Assembly (NCBI RefSeq): GCF_000377765.1
Contig: NZ_KB898668.1
Coordinates: 186,001 to 250,000, forward strand
DNA: 64,000 nucleotides
Source of the DNA: Gracilibacillus lacisalsi DSM 19029
GTDB lineage: Bacteria; Bacillota; Bacilli; Bacillales; Amphibacillaceae
Reading direction: 5' to 3'
A program made the position numbers and the translations under genes. The notes below the pieces were generated by a model. The model made no database searches. It was given only the letters and a program-made list of their open reading frames with translations, and had not been told where the DNA came from. Below, one piece after another: positions 16,935-25,655 of this stretch. Within the stretch, counting starts at the first letter, position 1. Each line of letters opens with the position of its first letter.

Positions 16935-17303
16935 GTTATTATGTTGTTGTTTTCGTTCTTGAGATAGCCTTAAACGATAAACTCCCATTACTACTGCGAT
17001 AATGAATAAACTTTCTGCTAATGGAAGATTTAGACCAAATATTAATGTCAAAAAGAATGTCCCAATAATCAATAAGATATAGATAACGAGTGATTTAAGT
17101 GGCGAAAGTTTTTTGGCAAAACCAAATTTATACGCGAATATAGCGAAAATAACAACTGTTAGGTAAAGTAACATAAATCCTCTAATTAAGGTAGCCATCT
17201 CCCCTTCATTAGCTACATTAACTTCCCCACCTAAGTCTCTCATGAAAAAATCAGCCACTGGCCATAGATTATCAGGTACTTGAATTACTGTTTCTCTTTG
17301 CAT
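16926..17303 (-). CDS. ylaH: YlaH-like membrane protein
   Basis: About 125 aa with three membrane helices (about 37-57, 67-88, 92-108). It fits the YlaH-like family in order of segments and in the R-L-S-Q-E-R-K basic end. The start at 17303 is selected because GGAGG lies six bases before it; the frame extends 10 codons further without an RBS. ylaF is divergent. Function unknown. Confidence 0.8.
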   Translation of the reverse strand: MQRETVIQVPDNLWPVADFFMRDLGGEVNVANEGEMATLIRGFMLLYLTVVIFAIFAYKFGFAKKLSPLKSLVIYILLIIGTFFLTLIFGLNLPLAESLFIIAVVMGVYRLRLSQERKQQHNNKS

Positions 17304-17427
17304 GTGAAACCTCCAAATTCTACATTCAAACAAATCTATTATACTTTAATCCCTTGATAAATACAATTTCTATTAAAGATATGATATGCTAAGAATAACA
17401 ACTAAACTAATTAATTGAGGTGACATA

Positions 17428-17598
17428 ATGAATTTTCAGCTTTCCAAATTTCTTTTAGCATTATGTGTAATCTTGGCATTTTCTGCTGCCGGAGTTGGTG
17501 TAGCCCTTCGCAACATTTGGTTTATCGTCATTGCTTTTCTAGTTGGGTTTGCGCTAATGGGATACGGTATATCACTAAAGAAAAAAGAAACCAGTTAA
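17428..17598 (+). CDS. ylaF: YlaF (DUF5325) small membrane protein
   Basis: 56 aa, starting M-N-F-Q-L-S-K-F-L and containing two hydrophobic segments (about 6-24 and 29-48) joined by A-L-R-N-I-W, then basic K-K-K-E-T-S. RBS GAGGTGACATA lies seven bases before the ATG. Size, topology and position between ylaH and the inositol monophosphatase gene match B. subtilis ylaF. Function unknown. Confidence 0.85.
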   Translation: MNFQLSKFLLALCVILAFSAAGVGVALRNIWFIVIAFLVGFALMGYGISLKKKETS

Positions 17599-17630
17599 AA
17601 ATACTAGCAATCCTAAGACTGCTAGTATTT
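17599..17630. terminator. Terminator between convergent ylaF and suhB
   Basis: AAATACTAGCA / TGCTAGTATTT, 11 perfect pairs with a 10-base loop and A/T tracts on both sides. It can serve both genes. Confidence 0.8.
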
Positions 17631-17634
17631 ACAT

Positions 17635-18438
17635 TTATTTAAATTCAATATATTCATCCAGTAACTGTTGCTTAATTTTACTATTGCAAGTTAATATCGT
17701 ATTTTTCTCTAAAAGATTTACAGGTTTTCCGTTTGCTTGGATCGTAACCCCGCCTACTTCTTCTACCAGAATTAAGCCTGCTGCAAAATCCCATGGCGCT
17801 AACCTCATCGTTAAATAAGCGTCAACTATACCTTCTGCTACAAAGGCAAATTCTAATGCTGCAGATCCATATGATCTTGTTCCACGACTATCTTTAATTA
17901 ATTGCTGTACTTTCTTTTCATTAATTCGTTTATTCTCACAAGCTAAGGAGCTATTTAATGCTATGATACTTGTTTCTAAGTTAACCTGTTCACCTAGTGG
18001 TGGAAGCTTGTCTTGATTGCGGTAGGCACCTTCACCTTTTTTTCCACTGTACAGTACGTCTTCCATCACATTATAAATAAGACCAATTTCTCCAACACCT
18101 TCATGAAAAATTCCAATCGAAATGGCAAAGTTCCGTTTTTGATGGACAAAATTCATCGTACCATCAATAGGGTCAATAATCCATAAGGTCCCATCTAACG
18201 ATTCTACTTTATCACCATATCCTTCTTCACCAACGATAGAATGAGTAGGATATTTTTCTCTTATTTTCTCAGTAAAAAACTGCTCTGTTGAACGATCTAC
18301 TGCAGTTACAAGGTCATTCGCATCTGATTTTGTATCAATTTGATATGGATCATCTATTTGATCACGAATTTGTTTACCAGCTTGATAAACCCATTTTCTT
18401 GCATCCTCAAAAATTAGTTGCCGAGTGGCTGCATCCAT
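17635..18438 (-). CDS. Inositol monophosphatase family protein (YktC/SuhB type)
   Basis: About 267 aa. All Mg2+-binding motifs of the family are present: G-E-E-G-Y near 70, D-P-I-D-G-T-M-N-F near 88-96, and W-D-F-A-A-G near 216-221. Family enzymes hydrolyse myo-inositol-1-phosphate or related sugar phosphates; the true substrate is not determinable. The start is ATG 18438, behind GGAGGAAGG; a TTG one codon earlier is possible. Matches yktC in position next to yktB. Confidence 0.92.
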   Translation of the reverse strand: MDAATRQLIFEDARKWVYQAGKQIRDQIDDPYQIDTKSDANDLVTAVDRSTEQFFTEKIREKYPTHSIVGEEGYGDKVESLDGTLWIIDPIDGTMNFVHQKRNFAISIGIFHEGVGEIGLIYNVMEDVLYSGKKGEGAYRNQDKLPPLGEQVNLETSIIALNSSLACENKRINEKKVQQLIKDSRGTRSYGSAALEFAFVAEGIVDAYLTMRLAPWDFAAGLILVEEVGGVTIQANGKPVNLLEKNTILTCNSKIKQQLLDEYIEFK

Positions 18439-18580
18439 CAACCTTCCTCCATTTCTCCTTAGGGTAATTACTATTTTAGCAAATATTCAATTAATTTAAA
18501 AATGTATACTATTTCTTTGCAAATAAATAATAATTAATATAATATTAAAATGATACTAATTAAATAGAAAGGTGAACAAA

Positions 18581-19201
18581 ATGGCATTTAATGGATTCGA
18601 ACAAAAAGATTTTAAAACATTCCAAATCGAGGGTCTTGATGAAAGAATGGAAGCAATTCAAGAACGCATTCAACCTAAGTTCAAAAGTATTTACGAAGAA
18701 ATCAAAGAAGACTTAAATAAATTAGCTGGACGTGAAATGCATTTACACATTGCCAAACATGCGAGACGCACAGTCAATCCGCCTAAAGATACTTGGTCAG
18801 CATATTGTCATAATAAGCGCGGATATAAGAAACATCCTCATTTTCAAGTTGGTTTATGGGATGATCATCTCTTCATCTGGTTAGCATTTATTTATGAATT
18901 ACCACATAAAAGTGACATTGCGGAGAAATTCTTAAATGAAATAGACGATATTAAAGAATCTGTCCCTGAGAACTACCATATTTCACTCGATCATATGAAG
19001 AATGAAGCCACCCTCCTTTCCGAAACTGACTTACAAGAAGGGCTGGAGCGCTTTAAAAAAGTTAAAAAAGGTGAATTTCTAATCGGACGCAGAATTGAAG
19101 CAACTGATCCTCTTTTACAGGATGGAGATAAGCTTATTAAGACGATTAAAGATACGGTACAAACATTAGCACCTTTATATCGCTCTTCTATGGATCTTTA
19201 A
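18581..19201 (+). CDS. yktB: YktB (UPF0637) protein
   Basis: 206 aa, beginning M-A-F-N-G-F-E-Q-K-D-F-K-T-F. Matches UPF0637/YktB throughout, with the conserved H-I-A-K-H-A-R-R-T-V-N-P-P-K-D-T-W-S-A and G-L-W-D-D-H-L-F-I-W blocks. The ATG at 18581 is taken, six bases after AGAAAGGTGA; a GTG three codons upstream lies within that RBS. No known activity. Convergent with yktA. Confidence 0.9.
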   Translation: MAFNGFEQKDFKTFQIEGLDERMEAIQERIQPKFKSIYEEIKEDLNKLAGREMHLHIAKHARRTVNPPKDTWSAYCHNKRGYKKHPHFQVGLWDDHLFIWLAFIYELPHKSDIAEKFLNEIDDIKESVPENYHISLDHMKNEATLLSETDLQEGLERFKKVKKGEFLIGRRIEATDPLLQDGDKLIKTIKDTVQTLAPLYRSSMDL

Positions 19202-19215
19202 TTAAAACACAGCAA

Positions 19216-19296
19216 GTTGCGGAAAGATATGCAGTCTTTTTAGCACCATCATGTAGTCTAGGTGTGCAACTGTTCTATCGCTATCTTTCCGCCAAC
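19216..19296. other. Long imperfect hairpin between convergent yktB and yktA
   Basis: GTTGCGGAAAGATA (19216-19229) pairs with TATCTTTCCGCCAAC (19282-19296), with one bulge. Inner pairing includes GCACC with GGTGTGC. It lacks a good T-tract, but may end both transcripts or be a repeat relic. Confidence 0.55.
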
Positions 19297-19304
19297 ATTG
19301 ACTG

Positions 19305-19574
19305 TTACATTTTTATAATATCTTTTGAAGATAAGTCTTTTGCTTTTTTGATCACACGGAAAGGAACATAACCGGACTGTTTTTCAAATTGTTTATCTAA
19401 TTGTTTTTCTTCACTTTTAGATGGGACGATTTCTTTGTACCGATTATATGCTGCTACTAAATCTTGCTTTTCTACCCCTTTTTCATAAGCTTTTTCAATT
19501 AATGAAAAATAATTAACGACATCAACTATTTCCTCTGTTGTCCATGTTTCATCAATAGGATAACTATAATTCAT
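19305..19574 (-). CDS. yktA: YktA (UPF0223) protein
   Basis: 89 aa, starts M-N-Y-S-Y-P-I-D-E-T-W-T-T-E-E-I and has the family's V-N-Y-F-S-L-I-E-K-A-Y-E-K-G-V core, then Y-N-R-Y-K-E-I-V-P-S-K. A helical, basic small protein of unknown function. RBS GAGGTGTTG. Neighbours yktB and speA as in B. subtilis. Confidence 0.9.
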   Translation of the reverse strand: MNYSYPIDETWTTEEIVDVVNYFSLIEKAYEKGVEKQDLVAAYNRYKEIVPSKSEEKQLDKQFEKQSGYVPFRVIKKAKDLSSKDIIKM

Positions 19575-19644
19575 TTACAACACCTCACGTTTGGATTCGC
19601 CCGTATTTTAACATGTTCATTTTAGAAAGTATAGCGATAAAACT

Positions 19645-19673
19645 AGCTATTCAGCGATGGATTTGCTATAATA
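19645..19673 (+). promoter_or_regulatory. Sigma-A extended minus-10 promoter for speA
   Basis: TGCTATAAT at 19665-19673 is a consensus extended minus-10. The minus-35 area (19645-19650) is poor. It lies 45 bases before the speA start. Confidence 0.5.
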
Positions 19674-19718
19674 CTATTTGCTTTATATTTCAAATGGTAA
19701 AGGAGCACTATACTAAGC

Positions 19719-21188
19719 ATGAATCAGAATGCAACTCCACTTTTTAGTGGATTACTACAACATATAAAGAAAGACCCGAAAGCATTCCATATACCTGGAC
19801 ATAAAGCTGGTAAAGGAATGGAGCCTACATTTCAAGAGTTTATCGGATACAATACACTCGCTATCGATTTAATTAATATAGAGCCTTTAGATGATTTGCA
19901 CCACCCGAGAGGGATAATCAAGGAAGCACAACAATTAGCAGCAAGTGCCTTTGGAGCTGATCATACCTTCTTTTCCGTACAAGGAACAAGTGGTGCAATT
20001 ATGACGATGATTCTTAGTGTGTGTAACCCTGGTGATAAAATTATCGTCCCAAGGAATATTCACAAATCCGTATCGTCTGCTATTATTTTTTCCGGTGCAA
20101 TACCCATATTTATTCACCCTGAATTAGATCATACATTGGGTATTTCGCATGGCATAACACCAAATGCAGTTGCAAAAGCATTACATGCACATCCAGATGC
20201 AAAGGCTGTCCTTGTTATTAATCCTACTTATTTCGGTATCGCTGCTGACTTAAAACAAATTGTAAATATTGCTCATCAATTTCATATACCTGTGTTAGTT
20301 GATGAAGCCCATGGTGTGCATATTCATTTTCATGACAAACTTCCTTTATCAGCAATGCAGGCCGGTGCAGATATGGCAGCTACTAGCGTCCACAAGTTAG
20401 GTGGATCCCTTACCCAAAGCTCTGTACTTAATGTCAAAGACGGACTGGTAAATCACGATCGCGTCCAAACCGTTATGTCCATGTTGACTACAACTTCTAC
20501 ATCATACATTCTCCTAGCATCATTAGATGTAGCGAGGAAGTATTTATATCAACATGGAACAGATTTGCTTACCCAAACATTAAAATATGCCGAGTTTGCT
20601 AGAAACGAAATTAATCAAATCCCTCATCTATATAGTCCAGGAGGGGAACTTTTAGGTACAGAAGCAACCTTTGATTATGATCCGACAAAGATTATTATTT
20701 CCGTTAAAAATTTAGGGATTACAGGACATGATGCAGAAGTATGGTTAAGGGAAAACTATCAGATAGAAGTTGAATTATCGGATATGTATAACATATTATG
20801 TATTTTAACACCTGCTGATAGCAAGGAAGATCTAGAATATATATTAAATGCTTTAAAACAATTATCTCAACATTATCAAGACGGTGCGAACCTACAAGAA
20901 ATTAAAGTTTCCATCGCAGAAATCCCTCTTCTGGCAGTCAGCCCCAGAGATGCATTTTACGCAGAATATGAGGTAATACCTTTACAAGAATCTGCTGGCA
21001 GAATTAGTGCAGAATCAATAATGGTCTACCCTCCTGGAATTCCAATTTTTATTCCAGGTGAGATCATTTCCGAAGAAAACCTAGAATATATTTCCGAAAA
21101 TATTAATTCAGGATTACCAGTTCAAGGGTTAGAGGATGAAACATTAGCAACTGTTCGTGTACTGAAAGAACGCGTGGCTTTTAAATAA
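19719..21188 (+). CDS. speA: Arginine decarboxylase (Orn/Lys/Arg decarboxylase family)
   Basis: 489 aa, PLP fold-type I. The N-terminal F-H-I-P-G-H-K-A-G-K-G (about 22-32) and the PLP-lysine motif S-V-H-K-L-G-G-S-L-T-Q-S near 225 are diagnostic; V-D-E-A-H-G-V-H precedes it by some 25 residues. The C-terminal domain (about 390-489) has P-P-G-I-P-I-F-I-P-G-E. It probably makes agmatine for polyamine synthesis, as the pdhD-linked speA of B. subtilis does; a lysine-decarboxylating role cannot be excluded. RBS AAAGGAGCAC. Ends in a strong terminator. Confidence 0.88.
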   Translation: MNQNATPLFSGLLQHIKKDPKAFHIPGHKAGKGMEPTFQEFIGYNTLAIDLINIEPLDDLHHPRGIIKEAQQLAASAFGADHTFFSVQGTSGAIMTMILSVCNPGDKIIVPRNIHKSVSSAIIFSGAIPIFIHPELDHTLGISHGITPNAVAKALHAHPDAKAVLVINPTYFGIAADLKQIVNIAHQFHIPVLVDEAHGVHIHFHDKLPLSAMQAGADMAATSVHKLGGSLTQSSVLNVKDGLVNHDRVQTVMSMLTTTSTSYILLASLDVARKYLYQHGTDLLTQTLKYAEFARNEINQIPHLYSPGGELLGTEATFDYDPTKIIISVKNLGITGHDAEVWLRENYQIEVELSDMYNILCILTPADSKEDLEYILNALKQLSQHYQDGANLQEIKVSIAEIPLLAVSPRDAFYAEYEVIPLQESAGRISAESIMVYPPGIPIFIPGEIISEENLEYISENINSGLPVQGLEDETLATVRVLKERVAFK

Positions 21189-21200
21189 GCAAATAATTCG

Positions 21201-21241
21201 AACTGCCCCCTGTTCACTTGACAAGAGGCAGTTCGTTTTTG
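21201..21241 (+). terminator. Terminator after speA
   Basis: CGAACTGCC / GGCAGTTCG with a 19-base inner part, followed by TTTTT, 12 bases past the stop codon. Confidence 0.85.
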
Positions 21242-21248
21242 CTTTGAG

Positions 21249-22165
21249 CTACCTATTCTGTTGAGTAGCAGTTGCTTGATCTATTGATAGGTTGTTATCG
21301 CTTTTTGGTTTCATAAAAAACACGAGTGTACTGATTACTGAACCTAGCCAAATGAATAATGTAACACTTGCCTGATAGGCAAAATTGTTAACTCGAATAC
21401 AGAGCGGTCTAAGCCAGTTTGAATCCCAATAAGTAAAAGCATAAGTAACCAAGCAATACCGCCTGAATGGATTAGTCTATTTTTGATCTGGTCTTTAACC
21501 TGCGTGTTCTCTAAAAACCAAGCGGGTAAAATTAATGTTTGCAATGCATGAAATCCTAGACCGTGGAGTACAATGAGATTACCTGCATCACCTGTAAGTC
21601 GGTCTTGAAGTAAAATCATCCATATTCCAGCGACATTGGCTGCAAAAACAGAAAGAAAGGCATAACGAATCCCAACTAAGAGTAATGGTCTTTCATAAGG
21701 AGGTTTTATTCGAAAGAAATGAATCATTAGTATGATCGCTAAAACTACAAGTACTAAAGAAATAATCCCGAATAAAATTCCTGCAACCATATCGATTTCC
21801 GTACCTATGCGTGAAAAGCGTGGATTTAACCCTCTAAAGTTTTGAACAGTTTCAATTACATACCCATAAATGCTTGCCACAATAAAAAACCATCGAACTA
21901 CTTTCTTTTTTCGATCGCTAAATCTGGCAAGGGGTAAAATCGCAGCTATGGATAGTATAAAAATACCAATAGCTGCATTAAAGGAAAATGCATCCCTCAT
22001 ATTGCCTTCCGGTAACCTAATATGTCCCTGAAAAAGAATTAAAAAGGCAATACCTAATGAAAGTATAAATCCAACTAACCCTGTAATAATAAGCCATCGT
22101 TCACCTTCAAACAGTTTTACAGACTGCTCTTTTCCAATTCGATTAGACTTCATGAATTTTAACAT
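21249..22165 (-). pseudogene. Polytopic membrane protein with a probable 1-base frameshift
   Basis: The main frame (21344-22165) gives 273 aa with seven hydrophobic helices and ends in an unconvincing tail after R-S-V-F-E-L-T. The -1 frame continues with a good last helix, A-S-V-T-L-F-I-W-L-G-S-V, and a polar tail to 21249. Adding one A to the plus-strand A-run at 21381-21384 would join them (E-L-T-I-F-A-Y-Q-A). Either the gene is recently broken or the read has a homopolymer error. The family was not recognised. The gene lies behind a palindrome that also resembles the tetR operator, so the adjacent TetR protein probably controls it. Confidence 0.65.
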
Positions 22166-22193
22166 GTAATGATCCCTTCTTTCGAATAGTTTA

Positions 22194-22241
22194 TTTTTAC
22201 ACCAATATTTATTTATTAATAAATAAATATTGGTGTAAAAA
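22194..22241. promoter_or_regulatory. 48-bp perfect palindrome, likely TetR operator
   Basis: The two 24-base halves (22194-22217 and 22218-22241) are exact reverse complements. The centre is ATTTATTTATT / AATAAATAAAT, the same half-site as in the palindrome upstream of tetR. It lies 29 bases before the start of the membrane-protein gene and so overlaps its promoter region. Confidence 0.6.
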
Positions 22242-22265
22242 AAGGAGAAGTATTACTCCTTTTTT
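22237..22265 (-). terminator. Terminator after tetR
   Basis: AAAAGGAG / CTCCTTTT with an 8-base loop and poly-T beyond, read on the minus strand at the tetR stop. It abuts the 48-bp palindrome. Confidence 0.75.
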
Positions 22266-22779
22266 ACATATGATCATCTTTATGGAATAATTGTGGTAAA
22301 TCCAACACTTCTGCAACAGTAATGAGTAAACCAGTGCCTATAAATTGAGATGCTGTCTGTTTTGCATACGGAATACCTGCATTTTCAAATTTTAGTGTCA
22401 AGGATTCAAATATAGTAAGGAAAAGCTGTTTAACATGATCACGAATTCCCGTTTCCGCAATTGCATGTGCTTGCATAACCATCAAAACCTCATCGCGGTG
22501 TGTCTGAATGGTTTGTTCAAACGCACACCCCATTGTTTCAATTAATTTATCAGTAGGAGCTTCAACTTCTGAAAACGTATCGTAAATTCTGGTGAAAGCA
22601 CGGTCAATTACTGCTTTAAATAGTTCTTCTTTGTTTGTAAAAAAATGAAATACATATGGTTGTGTCACTCCTGCAGCTTTTGCAACCATTGCAGTTGTTG
22701 CTTTATAATACCCCTTCTCCGCAAATACTGCTACAGCGTTATCAATAATGATTTCTTTTTTATCTTTCTTCGGTGTCAT
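22264..22779 (-). CDS. TetR/AcrR family transcriptional regulator
   Basis: 171 aa. N-terminal helix-turn-helix (about 8-55) with A-V-A-V-F-A-E-K-G-Y-Y-K-A-T-T-A-M-V-A-K-A-A-G-V then Y-V-F-H-F-F-T-N-K-E-E-L-F, the classical TetR DNA-binding pattern. The C-terminal ligand domain is helical and not classifiable by eye. Two palindromes with the half-site ATTTATTTATT flank the gene: one upstream of its own start and one upstream of the next gene. This suggests autoregulation and control of the adjacent membrane protein. Confidence 0.9.
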   Translation of the reverse strand: MTPKKDKKEIIIDNAVAVFAEKGYYKATTAMVAKAAGVTQPYVFHFFTNKEELFKAVIDRAFTRIYDTFSEVEAPTDKLIETMGCAFEQTIQTHRDEVLMVMQAHAIAETGIRDHVKQLFLTIFESLTLKFENAGIPYAKQTASQFIGTGLLITVAEVLDLPQLFHKDDHM

Positions 22780-22800
22780 TTAATCATCCTTATGTAGAAT

Positions 22801-22826
22801 ATTTATTTATTACTTAATAAATAAAT
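22801..22826. promoter_or_regulatory. Candidate TetR operator upstream of tetR
   Basis: ATTTATTTATTA / TAATAAATAAAT, 12 perfect pairs around CT. It lies 21 bases upstream of the tetR start and shares its half-site with the palindrome at 22194-22241, though the spacing differs. Confidence 0.55.
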
Positions 22827-22911
22827 CATAAGTTATATATCGAGTCCTGTCAATAGGCTAATGTTGAGCTTTGTTACTCATTCTCCATAGCTTGTTTTAT
22901 CTCGAACACAA

Positions 22912-22956
22912 AAAAACACCATCGAGATAGTTTTTCAACTATCCGAAGGTGTTTTT
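22912..22956 (-). terminator. Terminator after the polysaccharide deacetylase gene
   Basis: AAAAACACC / GGTGTTTTT closes an inner stem GATAGTTT / AACTATC. Poly-T follows on the minus strand. Confidence 0.85.
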
Positions 22957-22984
22957 AGACTATTGGAAGATTGGGGAAATTCGA

Positions 22985-23893
22985 TTACTCTGGGACTTGT
23001 AATTCAATAGGATCTACGAATTCGTAGCCCTTATCTCGCAAACCTTTTACAATATCTTCTAGTGCAGCTGCAGTCCATTCTCTATCATGCATTAATAAAT
23101 TGGCACCAGGTTTTAAGAGCGAATATGAGATATCAATTTCGGGAGCTTCACCTGAAATCATAGCTTCTTTGAGTTTTTCAGCATCCATATATGGCTCAAA
23201 ATAATCATATCCATATGTCCAATTCATGAGAAGCATACCTTCTTCCTCTACTAAAGATGTAGCATAATCAGTATTATCTCCATGTGGTGCACGGAAAAAT
23301 TTTGGTTTTTCCCCAATTATTTCTTCAATAAGATCATTTAATTCCATTATTTCTTGTTTTTGTGTTTCCTCATCTACATCTGATAATTTTTGATGATGAT
23401 ATGTATGGTTTCCAATTGCAAATCCCATCTCATGAATTTGACTTAACTTATCTTTTTCTTCGTCAGTCTGTAAGAAATGACCATTTACGAAGAAAATAGC
23501 TGGTGCTTCTAGTTCCTTTAATGTTTGAGCCATTTCTAAAGCATATTTTTCTGGAGCATCATCAATGGTAAGTAACACTACCTTCTCATTCGTACCTTCT
23601 TCCAGAGGTACTACATTCCAGTTATCGTCGATTTTATACAATGGTTCCGTTATTTCTTGTACTGCTTCTTCTTCTATATTTTCTTCATCTTCAGTCTTAT
23701 TATCTTCATTATCTTCTGTAACCGGTGGCTCTTCCTCTACTTCATTCTCTTCTTCTGTTTGATCGGTTGATGTCTCTTCGGTATTAGCTTCTTCTCCCTC
23801 AGCTACTTCATTTTCATCATTCATATTATCACTACACGCACCCAAAATGAATAATATCCCTAACAGCAATGTAAAGATACTTTTTTTAACCAA
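22985..23893 (-). CDS. Polysaccharide deacetylase (NodB domain) lipoprotein
   Basis: About 302 aa. The signal peptide ends in L-G-A-C (lipobox), followed by an acidic Glu/Asp/Thr-rich linker of about 70 residues and a NodB homology domain (about 105-300). Motifs: V-V-L-L-T-I-D-D-A-P (the Asp pair), G-N-H-T-Y-H-H (metal His), F-F-R-A-P-H-G, and L-M-H-D-R near the end. It likely deacetylates a cell-surface glycan outside the membrane; substrate unknown. The TTG at 23893, seven bases after GGAGGA, is preferred; an ATG five codons upstream has no RBS. In B. subtilis this interval of the pdhD-speA region holds slp instead. Confidence 0.85.
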   Translation of the reverse strand: MVKKSIFTLLLGILFILGACSDNMNDENEVAEGEEANTEETSTDQTEEENEVEEEPPVTEDNEDNKTEDEENIEEEAVQEITEPLYKIDDNWNVVPLEEGTNEKVVLLTIDDAPEKYALEMAQTLKELEAPAIFFVNGHFLQTDEEKDKLSQIHEMGFAIGNHTYHHQKLSDVDEETQKQEIMELNDLIEEIIGEKPKFFRAPHGDNTDYATSLVEEEGMLLMNWTYGYDYFEPYMDAEKLKEAMISGEAPEIDISYSLLKPGANLLMHDREWTAAALEDIVKGLRDKGYEFVDPIELQVPE

Positions 23894-23979
23894 CGAAAAT
23901 TCCTCCATTTCAAATTAATAAGACAACCAGACAATGCCCACTACTTCGCAGTAGATATAAACTGCGAAGTTAACAGGAC

Positions 23980-24135
23980 TTCTCTTCCAGGGATACCTCT
24001 TTCTCTTCCCTGGATATCCTTTTCTGTTCCGTGGATATGCCCTTCTCTTCCCTGGATATAGTCGTTTATCCTCGGAAGAGAAGATCTTTTCCCTGGAAGA
24101 GAAGCCTATTTCCTCAGAACAGATCAGCGCTTCCG
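23980..24135. repeat. Eight-unit array, 21-bp period, of TCC-NN-GGA palindromes
   Basis: Cores begin at 23986, 24007, 24028, 24049, 24069, 24090, 24111 and 24132, that is every 21 bases (once 20). Each core has the form TCCNNGGA (TCCTCAGA in one unit). The first four read CTCTTCC...GGATA and most of the later ones the reverse-complementary sense GGAAGAG. It lies upstream of the deacetylase gene and downstream of pdhD. No ORF or transposase. Confidence 0.8.
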
Positions 24136-24201
24136 AGGATATCTCTTTTCCATATCTACGTTATTTCACAGTATATGGATTTTTTGCATTTTCTTTGTTT
24201 T

Positions 24202-24232
24202 AAAAAGGAGCCTGCCATAGCAGACTCCCTTT
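24202..24232 (-). terminator. Terminator after pdhD
   Basis: AAAGGAGCCTGC / GCAGACTCCCTTT with small mismatches and a 4-base loop. T-rich exit on the minus strand. It ends the pdhABCD operon. Confidence 0.8.
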
Positions 24233-24241
24233 GTTCACTTA

Positions 24242-25651
24242 TTATTTTACAATATGAATTGGTGTACCGATAGCAACCTCTGCTGCTTCCATTGTGATCT
24301 CACCTAAAGTAGGGTGAGCATGGATTGTTAGAGCAAGATCTTCAGCTGTCATACCAGCTTCAATAGCAAGCCCAAGCTCAGAGATCATGTCACTAGCGTT
24401 TGGACCAGCAATTTGAGCACCAATAATTAAACCATCATCTTTACGAGTTACAAGCTTCATAAATCCTTCAGATGCATTCAATGACAACGCACGACCATTT
24501 GCTGCAAATGGGAATTTAGATGCTTTTACATCGTAACCAGCTTCTTTTGCTTCCTCTTCAGAATAACCAACAGTAGCTAATTCTGGATCAGAGAATACAA
24601 CTGCAGGGATTGCATTATAATCAATAACAGCATTTTCCCCAGCAATTGCTTCAGCTGCAATTTTACCTTCATAAGAAGCTTTGTGTGCAAGTGGTGGTCC
24701 TGGAACGATATCACCGATAGCATAGATGTTATCTACATTTGTACGGCACTGCTCATCGATTTTGATAAGACCTTTATCTTCCATTTCGATACCAACTTGT
24801 TCTAGACCAAGTTCATCAGTGTTAGGTTTACGTCCAACTGTTACTAATACGTAATCCGCTTCTACTGTTTCTGTTTTGCCCTTCACTTCATACGTAACTT
24901 TCACACCGTCTTTTGTTTCTTCTACACCTTGAGCCATTGCTTCGGTAACAATTGTAGCACCTTTAGACTTCAATTTCTTTTTAACAAGGGCGCTCATTTG
25001 CTTTTCAAATCCACCTAAGATTTCGTTCATACCTTCAAGAATAGTTACTTCTGTACCGAAGTTTGCATAAGCACTACCTAATTCAGTACCAACATATCCT
25101 CCACCGATAACTACAAGTTTCTTAGGAACTTCTTTTAAGTTAAGAGCTCCAGTTGAGTCTAATACACGATCAGAGAATTTAAATGTTGGCAATTCGATTG
25201 GACGAGAGCCTGTTGCAATAATACAGTTTTTAAAAGTATACGTTTGAGAGTTTTTGTCATCCATTACTTTAACTGTATTTTTATCAACAAAGTAAACTTC
25301 ACCATTGACGATATCAACTTTATTTCCTTTTAATAATCCTTCAACACCGCCAGTTAGTTTTTTAACAACTGAGCCTTTCCATTCTTGTACTTTGGAAAAA
25401 TCTACAGAAACATTTTCTGCTTTAATCCCTAGTGACTCATCACCTTGAGCGTGATCGTAACGGTGGCCTGCTTCGATTAATGCTTTTGATGGGATACATC
25501 CAACGTTAAGACATACACCACCAACAGTACCTTTTTCAACTACCGTTACTTTTTGTCCAGTTTGTGCTGCACGAATTGCTGCAACATATCCCCCAGGACC
25601 AGCACCAACTACAAGAGTATCTAATTCTACCGGAAAATCTCCTACTACCAT
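24242..25651 (-). CDS. pdhD: Dihydrolipoyl dehydrogenase (E3)
   Basis: 469 aa FAD-disulfide oxidoreductase. FAD motif V-V-G-A-G-P-G-G-Y near 15-23; redox centre [13 protein letters not shown] near 43-55; NAD motif [10 protein letters not shown] near 180; C-terminal H-A-H-P-T-L-G-E with the catalytic His-Glu pair near 447. It reoxidises the dihydrolipoyl groups of PdhC with NAD+. Four bases separate it from pdhC. RBS GGAGGGG. Confidence 0.97.
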   Translation of the reverse strand: MVVGDFPVELDTLVVGAGPGGYVAAIRAAQTGQKVTVVEKGTVGGVCLNVGCIPSKALIEAGHRYDHAQGDESLGIKAENVSVDFSKVQEWKGSVVKKLTGGVEGLLKGNKVDIVNGEVYFVDKNTVKVMDDKNSQTYTFKNCIIATGSRPIELPTFKFSDRVLDSTGALNLKEVPKKLVVIGGGYVGTELGSAYANFGTEVTILEGMNEILGGFEKQMSALVKKKLKSKGATIVTEAMAQGVEETKDGVKVTYEVKGKTETVEADYVLVTVGRKPNTDELGLEQVGIEMEDKGLIKIDEQCRTNVDNIYAIGDIVPGPPLAHKASYEGKIAAEAIAGENAVIDYNAIPAVVFSDPELATVGYSEEEAKEAGYDVKASKFPFAANGRALSLNASEGFMKLVTRKDDGLIIGAQIAGPNASDMISELGLAIEAGMTAEDLALTIHAHPTLGEITMEAAEVAIGTPIHIVK

Positions 25652-25655
25652 TTGT

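Noticed and set aside
23980-24135. CRISPR array
   Set aside because: Units are 21 bases with no constant repeat/unique spacer alternation and no cas genes.
24031-24273. 80-aa ORF across the 21-bp array
   Set aside because: It is the translation of the tandem array and overlaps the pdhD terminator.
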